A DNA stretch of 31,603 nt from Avisuccinivibrio sp964424565 (GTDB lineage Bacteria; Pseudomonadota; Gammaproteobacteria; Enterobacterales; Succinivibrionaceae): the NCBI GenBank assembly GCA_964424565.1, contig CAYRIZ010000021.1, positions 1 through 31,603 of the forward strand. Reading direction: 5' to 3'. The number at the start of each line of letters is the position of its first letter. Within the stretch, counting starts at the first letter, position 1. The position numbers and the translations under genes are program-made. The notes beneath the pieces were generated by a model. The model was not told the DNA's origin, did not search any database, and was given only the letters and a program-made list of their open reading frames with translations. Below, in pieces: positions 25,701-31,603 of this stretch.

Positions 25701-28700
25701 AGCCTGATGAAAAATCCTGCTCTGGCCGGCAGCAGGATATTTGAGCTGTATGCCCGGGACGTTTTACAGGAAATCTGCCGTACTCAGCCTAAGACAGTAA
25801 TCAGTCTACAGCCTGAACATTTGTGTGTTCTTCGCCTTGTGCTGCGTGAGCTCTCAGCTGCAGCCGATGTTTTCGGATTGGGGGAGGCTGCCAGACTGGC
25901 TCTGCTCGGTCAGCTTTGCCGGGCTGCAGTACAGCACGGGGAGTTGTCTGCATACTGGTCTGACTTATTAAGCGGACATGATGATGTACAGGCGGTACTG
26001 AGGGAACTGCTCACTGAATTCAATCACAGCAAACTCTTTTTTTATTCCAAACTCAATGAAGCGGCGGAAGAGCTGCGCAGTCAGCTGAATGTCACAGCCG
26101 TAACTGAAGTTTTGCCGGATAAGGAAAGCAGATTGTCTGTGGCCTATGCTGCTGCAGATCAAAATATTAAGGCGCACTTTGCACAGTTTACCGCCTATGT
26201 AAAGGAGAACCCCGTAGTGTTGCTGCCTGGCGAAATAGGAGGAAAAGCCGGCTCCCTGATCATCTATGCCGCAGCCTGTGCTGCCGGTGTAACTGTGCCC
26301 AGGGTTCAGCTGCGGATGAGCTGGGCTGAGACTTTGCAGGTACTGTCCGGATGGTCTGATCGGCGGCAGATCGCCTGGTTTTTGACCTCATATTTCCGCA
26401 AGGCCGGCAAGGCTTTTGCTGCCGCTTTTCCGGTGCAGCTGTTTCTAACCAATAAACTGGCCGCAGAGCTGCAGAAAATTATCAATGAAAAAGATGATGC
26501 CGTCCTCAAAGCCGCCTTAGCAGAGCGCAAACGCATCAGGGCATTTTGTACCACCCTGGAACAGGGGCAGGCAGGTAAGGTAAATGCCCAGTTCAGACAT
26601 GACTTTAACCTGGTATTCAACATCAACCCTCAGCTCTGCCTGAAATATCTGCAAAAATGCGCCGACAGAGGAGCACTGCCTGCGCCTGCGGAAGCAAAAG
26701 GGCTGTGCGACAAAGCGCTGATCAGCCTTTTTGCCTGCAGCGGCAGAGTTGAGTACCTTGCTCTGCTCGATGATAAAGCCGCGGCCGGCAACTGGATTTT
26801 GACCCAGGATACGGGTTTTCTGATCGGTTTTATCAAAAACTACGCTCCGCTGCTTAAAAACCCTGCTCCGGCGGCCAAAGATATCCTGCTGCCGGATCAG
26901 CTGGCAGAACAGGTAATAGCCAAACTGCAGGAGCTGCCTGAAGCTGAAATTGTTCCCATACTGCAGAAAATGCCTGCAGAGGCGGGCTATTCGCTGCTGC
27001 ATTACTTCCCGCCTGTATTCAGGGACAGCCTGGCGAAAAATCCTGTCCTGGCCGGCAGCAGGATATTTGAGCTTCATGCCGCCGACGTCTGGCAGCAAAT
27101 CCGCTGCACAGTACCTGAGGACGGGCTGCGCCTGCAGGCCGGACAGTGGTGGATGCTGCGCCATATGCTGCAGGATTTTTCCGCATCAGCCAAAGCTTTC
27201 GGGCTTAAGGAAGCAGCCAGGCTGGTGTTTTTGGGGCATTTATGCCGCGCGGGCATAAAGCAGGGGAATGTGTCTGCATTCTGGTCTGAGATTTTAAGTC
27301 AGGACGGGACTGCAGCGCTGTGGAAAGTGCTCACTGCATTCAATCACGACCGGCTGTTTGGTGATTCCGCCCTTAATGCCGCGGTGAAGGAGCTGCGCAG
27401 TCAGCTGAATTTAAAAGCTGAAAATACAGAAGTGGCAGAGAGCAGATTATCTGCCGCCTATGCCGCTGCCGCCCCCCAAATTAAAGCTCAGTTCGGACGT
27501 TTTACCTCTTATTTGCAGCAGAATCCGGAAATTCTGCTGCCTGATGAAATAGGAGGCAGCGCCGGCGCCATGATCATCTACGCTGCCGCCTGTGCTGCCG
27601 GCCTGCCTCTGCCGCAGGTGCAGTTGAATATAAGCTGGTCTGAGGTCCTGCAGGAGCTGGCCGGATGGAACAATCCACGGCAGATCGCCTGTTTTCTGAC
27701 TGCATATTTCCGGCAGGCAGATCAGCATTTTGTGGACAGCCATCCGGTACAGCAGCTGATAACTGCCGATCTGATTTCCGAGCTGGAGCAGCTCCTCAAT
27801 GCTCGGGACGAGGATGACGCTGCCCTCCGGGCTGTAGTGGCCGAGTACAGACGCCGGGAAGCTTTTTATGCCTCCCTGGCACAGGGACAGAAACTGGAGA
27901 TAAATGAGCAGTTCCGGCAGGATTTTAACCAGACATTCAAAACCAGACCTCAGCTCTGCATCAACTACCTGAAGACGTGTGCTGACAGAGGCACAGCGCC
28001 TGAGCCTGAGGCAGCAGAAGGATTGTGTGATGAGGCCCTGCTTTGTCTTTTCGTGTACAGCAGCAATCCTGAGTATCTTGATCTGACTGAGGATTTGGAA
28101 GCAGCCGGCAGTTGGGCTGCAGAACAGACCTCAGATTTGCTGGAGCGTTTTGTCAAAAATTACGGTCCGCTGATTGAAGAATTTGATCTGATTGACACGG
28201 AAGACAATGTTCTGCCGAAGCTGCCTGAGGATAAGGTCAGAGCCATACTGCAGCGGATGTCTGCAGATGAAGCTTATCAGCTGCTGCGTTTCTTCCCGGA
28301 TTCCTCCAGGGAAAGCCTGATGGAAAATCCGGAAATGGCCGGTAGCCGGCTGCTGGGGCTTTATGCCGAGGATGTGTGGCGGAAAATCCGCCGTACCCTG
28401 CCTTACTGCGTGATCGACCTGAAGATTGAAGACCACGAGCTCAGGGAATGCGCAGTCTGTATCCAGGATCAGGCTATAGGCTATCAGGACAGCAGTCAGT
28501 TTAAGAATTTATCCCGGAAATTAAGCCCGGGACAGCTGTATGTGGCAGACAATATCAGACCGCAGGATCTTAAGTTGTTTGCGGACTGCATAGGGCAGGA
28601 GCTGACCATTCATTGGGATACCTCGCTGATGCAGATGCTGCTGGGCTTATCTGATCGCGCTGCGGCACGCCGCCGGGCAGAGGATATTGAAACTGATGTC

Positions 28701-31603
28701 AAAGATATACGGGATCTGTTTTGGAAGCAGCTTTATTATGTGTCCGTACATCAGGATCTGCGCCGCGATCTTACCGCTCTGCTGCCTCCGGTGCTGCAGG
28801 ACATCTTAACTGTGCTGGCCAAGCCTTTTTTCAGCCAAATCATAGATCAGAAATTAGGTCAGTTTTTCGATGAGGTGCAGCAGCTGGAAGCTCCGCTGCT
28901 TACTGCACTGCAGCAGCTCAATGACAAAATACAGCATAAAAATCTGCTTATTGTGGCTCCCCGGCGTTTGTGGACTGCGCTGGCCTCCTATGTCAGCGTC
29001 AGTTTTAACGATCCTGCCGGCGACGATTACCGCACTCTCTCCAAAGAGGCCTTAAGACAGGCACAGCCTTCTTCCCTGGAATTTGTGGCGTTCCGTCAGG
29101 CCGCCCTGCAGCTGCCAAGCCCGGTTCTGGCGGCTCTGCCAGCTTACCTGCGGCTGCATGTGATCCCGCACCTGGATATTAGTCAGTATTTTGAGCAAAG
29201 CCCTCACGGCTCTTTGTGTGCCGATTTGGATATTTTCACAAAGCCGGCAGAGCTGAGCCGTTTTGATGAAATCTGCTTTTTGGGCTGGGAAATTGAAAAC
29301 CGTATTGATGAGCATGAACTCAGTCATCACTTTACGGCATCTGAAGTGCTGCAGTATGCCCCCGGGCTGATTATGCGCTTTGGATCGAGCTGTCTGGCGC
29401 AGGTGCAGCGTCAGGAAATAAGCGGTCCCTGGGAGGCGGAACTGCCTGCTTATGTCACCAATATGTGGCTGCGCCGGCTGCGCGACGGCACTTTCAAGCT
29501 GGGGTACAACATCAATGTACAGTCCCGTATAGAGCAGATCCAAAAGAAAATCAAAGCCGCTCCCGGCTGCAGCAGTATGGTCTTCAGCACTGTAAGCTGG
29601 ACCAAACCTGAAAGAGCCCTGGGCGAGGTATTTCTGGCGGTCAGCGCTGCTGCCAAGGGCAGCTTTGATGCAACTGATCTGCGGGTAGGCGCACAAAGCC
29701 GCTTCCGCAGTCAATACTGGGCCTGGCAGCTGAAAATGGTTATGCATCTGCAGATGAAGAGCCGTCTGCCGGTGGTCTATGTACTGGATGACAGTGATGA
29801 AATTGAGGCTGTGGCGGACTATGCCCGGAGCCTTAATTTCAGCGTCTGCAGTGAGGGAACACTGCAGGAGCGTCTGGATAATTTATCCCGCACTTCCCGT
29901 GGACTGATGCTCATAGTCAAGACGGATTTCCCGGTGGTAAGTACCCTGAAAAATGATCATGCCCTGTGCTATATCTTCGATGAAATGGCAGTGGAAAAGC
30001 ACCGCCTGATGTGGTGGGAAGATCCGGCGGCACAGCAGGAAGCTCAGCTCGATCGGGCGGGCGCTGATGCCGCCGGGCAGGAAGCGGCGGCCGATGGAAA
30101 CTATGCAGAAATCATACGGGAGCTGTGGCCTGAGTATCAGAGTTTCTCGGCGGCAGTAGGGCAGCAGAACAAATCATCCCGGATGTATCTGATTGAACCT
30201 TATCTGGATGATTTTCAGCAGCTGGCTCAGGATATCGGAGCCCGGCCGGTGGAGCTCGATCGGCTGTGGTCTTCAGAGGAGGAATTTGAAGCTGCAGTGC
30301 AGCAGGCTGAGGAATTTTTCCCGCGTACCGATCTTAAGCAGGAGCTGCAGCAGCTTGATCAGGACAAGGTGATGCAGGTTATCCTGAACGTAATGGTCGC
30401 CGGCCCTGCAGTGAAAAATCCTGTCTGGTCTCCTGTACAGCAGCAAATCCTGCCGCATATCCTGGCTCAGGACAACAATTACATGGTGACCATACCCACC
30501 GGCGGCGGCAAATCTGTGCTCTTTCAGGGACCGGCTCTGTTTAAATCATCCTTTACCGGCAGACTGTCCGTGGTTATCACACCGCTCAAGGCCCTGATGC
30601 AGGATCAGGTAAAGGAGCTGCAGCGTAAAGGCTTTGTGACCAATGTTGACTACCTCAATGCAGACCTGCCTTATGCACAGGTGCTCAATGTGTACCGCAG
30701 GATCCGCTCCGGTGAGGTGTCGCTGCTGTATATAGCCCCGGAAAGACTGCGCTCCCAGCGTTTTGTCGAGGCGCTGCAGTACAGAATCATGCAGGATGAT
30801 GGCCTTGAATATTTGATTTTTGATGAGGCACACTGCATCTCTTTGTGGGGCTCTGATTTCAGACCGGAATATTTACGAGCGCTCAGAGAGTGCAAAAGGA
30901 TTTTAGGCAATAAGAAATGCTGTACCGTCCTGTTTACTGCCACGGCCTCAGAGCTCATTTTGAAACAAATAGGCAGTGAGCTGCACTTTAAGCGCCTGGG
31001 GGCCCGGGCATCTGATGCTGATTTCCGGCCTATTAGGGAACATATCAGCTTTTCCTTTAAGGAAATCCCAGATCCCGCAACTGCTACTACGGCCGATGCC
31101 CGTATCGAAGCACGCAGCAGGGCTATAGTCTCCTACATCCGGGAAAAGAAGGTGGATTTTGCCTTAAGCCGCATGCTGGTGTTCTGTCAGCGGCGCCGAG
31201 ACTGTGAACAGCTGGCCTCAGAACTGCTCCCCAAACAGCTGGTGGAACAGGGCTTACTGCCTGCATCCCGGGCTGCAGACTATGTGGATTTCTTCCATGC
31301 CGGTCTGGAGGGTTGTGAACGCGAGGAGATTTATCAGCGTTTCAAGGCGGTAAGGGAGGAAGATCATCCTATTTATATTCTCTGTGCCACCAAAGCCTTT
31401 GGTATGGGCATGGATATTCCCAATATCCACTATCTGATGCATTTGAATGTCACGCCGGTGCCGGAGGATTATCTGCAGGAAGTAGGCCGTGCCGGCCGCA
31501 ACCGCAGTATGTATGAGCGCGCCGGCTTTAGTCTGGATCATCCCATTGACCTGAATTTCCAGAGATTTTTACTCTGCTCCCTAAAGCCCTCCAATATTTT
31601 TTG
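22716..31603 (+). CDS. Giant repeat-containing RecQ-type helicase (3' end outside window)
   Basis: A single frame open for 2962 codons with no stop before the window edge. ATG 22716 is the first possible Met, since TAA immediately precedes it; the ribosome binding site is poor (AGAG). Order: residues 1-57 a Lys/Ala/Thr/Pro-rich tail; ~58-136 a beta-rich module resembling an OB or cold-shock fold; 134-1878 four tandem helical units; ~1897-2010 a degraded DEDD-exonuclease-like segment; ~2070-2430 a segment resembling a worn helicase; ~2580-2962 a RecQ-like SF2 core. The core has PTGGGKS (K2599), ITPLKALMQDQV, DEAH (D2703-H2706) with CISLWGSDFRPEY, FTATAS, LVFCQRRRDCE, FGMGMDIPNI and EVGRAGRN (R2925, R2928). 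It should be an ATP-dependent 3'-5' DNA unwinding enzyme in the cytosol. RQC/HRDC domains, if present, lie beyond 31603. Its size and repeats suggest a specialised, possibly anti-phage, role (inference). Confidence 0.88.
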   Translation, partial: MKSLSKVLDTVKNLLGSSASKAENTTKPASVTRDKKNTAPAATAPAKQQAPREKENYITDGFYIGVINYNPQQKTYYLETNGLIKKKPNTMFGFSFDKMLLPSSYSPAHNDFVYFSLTKNNQGHYAAKIIGPLKFNHDCLQTVLRYTGEFEEFHGRNNYVHVCVLRSMLREISAAADGCGFRDTARLALLGQFCRAAVKHGDLSAYWTGLLSGNAAAAVLRELLTEFNHSRLFLNPKLNEAAKVLRSQLNITAGSEALPARESRLSAAYAAADQHIRTHFAKFTAYLKDNPAVLLPGEIGGSAGSLIIYAAACAAGLNLHRAQLWMSWSEALQVLAGWGNQQQIAWFLIAYFRKADLSFVDSHPVQQFITDELAAELQKISNASDDDVLRKVIADRRRIKALYATLEKGQACTVDAQFRQDFNQVFKTKPQLCMNYLQQCAAKGVLPAPAAASGLCDMALLCIFTYSGRPEYLAQLENKDAASDWLLAQDTDFQSSFIKNYVPLIKKLNPALTKALLHRLPEKKMISVLQGMPAGEACQLLRFFPDAYRESLMKNPVLTGSKIFELYANSVLQEICHTPPQQVLNLQPEHWCVFRQVLHKLSAAADVFGFGAAARLALLGQLCWAAVQRGDVSAYWSDLLSGHDDVQAVLRELLTEFKESKLFADFKLNEAAEELRSQLHVEAGDKALEILTKAARKRWECRLSAVYAAADQNIKEHFAQFTAFVKETPVVLLPDEIGVRAESLIIYAAACAAGVAVPRARLQMSWADTLQVLSGWTSRRQIAWFLISYFRRADQNFADNHPIQQFLTDELAAELQKISNDRDDAVLRAAVADRRRIRSFCAALEQGQERQVNEQFRHDFNLVFKTSPQLCMSYLQKCADRGTLPEPEEAKGLCDMALISLFACGGRAEYLALLDDKTAAVDWLLAQNTDFLIGFIKNYAPLLKNTDSAAKDLLLPNLIAKLQTLPGTELNAIFQALPAEAAYMLLRCCPNLSWDSLMKNPALAGSRIFELYARDVLQEICRTQPKTVISLQPEHLCVLRLVLRELSAAADVFGLGEAARLALLGQLCRAAVQHGELSAYWSDLLSGHDDVQAVLRELLTEFNHSKLFFYSKLNEAAEELRSQLNVTAVTEVLPDKESRLSVAYAAADQNIKAHFAQFTAYVKENPVVLLPGEIGGKAGSLIIYAAACAAGVTVPRVQLRMSWAETLQVLSGWSDRRQIAWFLTSYFRKAGKAFAAAFPVQLFLTNKLAAELQKIINEKDDAVLKAALAERKRIRAFCTTLEQGQAGKVNAQFRHDFNLVFNINPQLCLKYLQKCADRGALPAPAEAKGLCDKALISLFACSGRVEYLALLDDKAAAGNWILTQDTGFLIGFIKNYAPLLKNPAPAAKDILLPDQLAEQVIAKLQELPEAEIVPILQKMPAEAGYSLLHYFPPVFRDSLAKNPVLAGSRIFELHAADVWQQIRCTVPEDGLRLQAGQWWMLRHMLQDFSASAKAFGLKEAARLVFLGHLCRAGIKQGNVSAFWSEILSQDGTAALWKVLTAFNHDRLFGDSALNAAVKELRSQLNLKAENTEVAESRLSAAYAAAAPQIKAQFGRFTSYLQQNPEILLPDEIGGSAGAMIIYAAACAAGLPLPQVQLNISWSEVLQELAGWNNPRQIACFLTAYFRQADQHFVDSHPVQQLITADLISELEQLLNARDEDDAALRAVVAEYRRREAFYASLAQGQKLEINEQFRQDFNQTFKTRPQLCINYLKTCADRGTAPEPEAAEGLCDEALLCLFVYSSNPEYLDLTEDLEAAGSWAAEQTSDLLERFVKNYGPLIEEFDLIDTEDNVLPKLPEDKVRAILQRMSADEAYQLLRFFPDSSRESLMENPEMAGSRLLGLYAEDVWRKIRRTLPYCVIDLKIEDHELRECAVCIQDQAIGYQDSSQFKNLSRKLSPGQLYVADNIRPQDLKLFADCIGQELTIHWDTSLMQMLLGLSDRAAARRRAEDIETDVKDIRDLFWKQLYYVSVHQDLRRDLTALLPPVLQDILTVLAKPFFSQIIDQKLGQFFDEVQQLEAPLLTALQQLNDKIQHKNLLIVAPRRLWTALASYVSVSFNDPAGDDYRTLSKEALRQAQPSSLEFVAFRQAALQLPSPVLAALPAYLRLHVIPHLDISQYFEQSPHGSLCADLDIFTKPAELSRFDEICFLGWEIENRIDEHELSHHFTASEVLQYAPGLIMRFGSSCLAQVQRQEISGPWEAELPAYVTNMWLRRLRDGTFKLGYNINVQSRIEQIQKKIKAAPGCSSMVFSTVSWTKPERALGEVFLAVSAAAKGSFDATDLRVGAQSRFRSQYWAWQLKMVMHLQMKSRLPVVYVLDDSDEIEAVADYARSLNFSVCSEGTLQERLDNLSRTSRGLMLIVKTDFPVVSTLKNDHALCYIFDEMAVEKHRLMWWEDPAAQQEAQLDRAGADAAGQEAAADGNYAEIIRELWPEYQSFSAAVGQQNKSSRMYLIEPYLDDFQQLAQDIGARPVELDRLWSSEEEFEAAVQQAEEFFPRTDLKQELQQLDQDKVMQVILNVMVAGPAVKNPVWSPVQQQILPHILAQDNNYMVTIPTGGGKSVLFQGPALFKSSFTGRLSVVITPLKALMQDQVKELQRKGFVTNVDYLNADLPYAQVLNVYRRIRSGEVSLLYIAPERLRSQRFVEALQYRIMQDDGLEYLIFDEAHCISLWGSDFRPEYLRALRECKRILGNKKCCTVLFTATASELILKQIGSELHFKRLGARASDADFRPIREHISFSFKEIPDPATATTADARIEARSRAIVSYIREKKVDFALSRMLVFCQRRRDCEQLASELLPKQLVEQGLLPASRAADYVDFFHAGLEGCEREEIYQRFKAVREEDHPIYILCATKAFGMGMDIPNIHYLMHLNVTPVPEDYLQEVGRAGRNRSMYERAGFSLDHPIDLNFQRFLLCSLKPSNIF
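23115..24401 (+). repeat. Helicase tandem unit 1
   Basis: The first of four in-frame units, defined up to the IFELYA boundary. Shared landmarks are ARLALLGQFC, PGEIGGSAGSLIIYAAACAAGL, QQIAWFLIAYFRKAD, KPQLCMNYLQQCAAKG and ACQLLRFFPDAYRESLMKNP. About 429 residues, helical and Leu/Ala-rich. Confidence 0.85.
24402..25736 (+). repeat. Helicase tandem unit 2
   Basis: 1335 bp (445 residues). It is strongly similar to unit 3 even at DNA level; for example both carry GCTGCTGCAGATCAAAATAT followed by a near-identical stretch ending in GCACAGTTTACCGCC. It includes a longer linker (LEILTKAARKRWEC) absent from units 1 and 3. Confidence 0.87.
25737..27062 (+). repeat. Helicase tandem unit 3
   Basis: 1326 bp (442 residues). 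It keeps all landmarks of unit 2 (ARLALLGQLC, EIGGKAGSLIIYAAACAAG, RRQIAWFLTSYFRKAG, NPQLCLKYLQKCADRG). Its DNA closeness to unit 2 suggests the most recent duplication joined these two. Confidence 0.87.
27063..28349 (+). repeat. Helicase tandem unit 4 (more diverged)
   Basis: 1287 bp (429 residues). Landmarks have drifted (ARLVFLGHLC, EIGGSAGAMIIYAAACAAGL, RQIACFLTAYFRQAD, RPQLCINYLKTCADRG). The unit ends at SRLLGLYAEDVWRKI, directly before the exonuclease-like segment. Confidence 0.85.
28404..28745 (+). other. Degraded DEDD-exonuclease-like domain within the helicase
   Basis: Residues ~1897-2010. The pattern VIDLKI, then VADNIRPQDLKLF, WDTSLMQMLL and RRRAEDIETDVKDIRDLFWKQ follows the order of ExoI, ExoII, the DT-L step and ExoIII motifs of DnaQ-like nucleases. 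D1901, D1951 and D1990 are retained. The usual Glu of D-x-E is K1903, and the His of ExoIII appears as Arg (about R1985). Nuclease activity is therefore unlikely; a structural or nucleic-acid-binding role is inferred. Confidence 0.5.

Noticed and set aside
26517..27164. Reverse-strand open frames inside the repeat region
   Set aside because: They recur antisense to every repeat unit, lack ribosome binding sites and encode Gln/Arg-rich low-meaning sequence; they mirror the codon bias of the plus-strand gene.
22716..28349. Repeated blocks as separate degraded genes or a mobile-element array
   Set aside because: The frame is open throughout, repeat spacings are multiples of three and the repeats align as protein, so they are domains of one gene.
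1..31603. CRISPR array, tRNA, rRNA or insertion sequence
   Set aside because: No evenly spaced short repeats, cloverleaf-like sequences, rRNA-like blocks, transposase or terminal inverted repeats were found by reading both strands.

Overview
The window looks like chromosomal DNA of a fermentative gammaproteobacterium. HtpG, Adk, Mfd, RfbC and a lipid A phosphoethanolamine transferase all read as enteric or Aeromonadales-like proteins. The gamma-type htpG-adk order and an E. coli-like heat-shock promoter point the same way. Succinivibrionaceae is my best guess, but I cannot confirm it without a database.

Layout. (1) 142-5324: three genes for exported proteins. They are a 1154-aa TPR protein ending in a CHAT protease-like domain, a closely following 284-aa helical exported protein, and, after a terminator, a 256-aa exported protein with an HExxH motif. 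(2) 5423-8307: a strong terminator, a near-perfect sigma-32 promoter, htpG, then adk and its terminator. (3) 8478-11620: a small exported protein, an AraC-family regulator, and a convergent EptA/MCR-type phosphoethanolamine transferase. (4) 12027-14036: a more AT-rich, solitary N6-adenine DNA methyltransferase with an NPPY motif and a four-Cys zinc-ribbon-like insert, preceded by palindromic operator-like sites. (5) 14054-19216: rfbC, convergent mfd, and a DprA/Smf-like gene split by a one-base frameshift. (6) 19339-22248: a DUF6056-like polytopic membrane protein and an AMP-forming acyl/aryl ligase. (7) 22716 to the right edge: one uninterrupted reading frame of at least 2962 codons with no stop inside the window.

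The giant open frame is the most unusual object. From the N-terminus it has a short OB/cold-shock-like module and four tandem copies of a helical unit of about 430-445 residues. These are followed by a DEDD-exonuclease-like segment that has lost key acidic and His residues, a segment resembling a worn second helicase, and a RecQ-type SF2 helicase core with motifs I-VI. The window ends 37 residues after motif VI, so any RecQ C-terminal domains lie outside.

The DNA methyltransferase, the DprA-like gene and the giant RecQ-type protein lie within about 20 kb of each other, interleaved with housekeeping genes. This would fit an accessory DNA-handling or defence neighbourhood, but that grouping is inference. 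I see no tRNA, rRNA, CRISPR array, transposase or integrase in the window.
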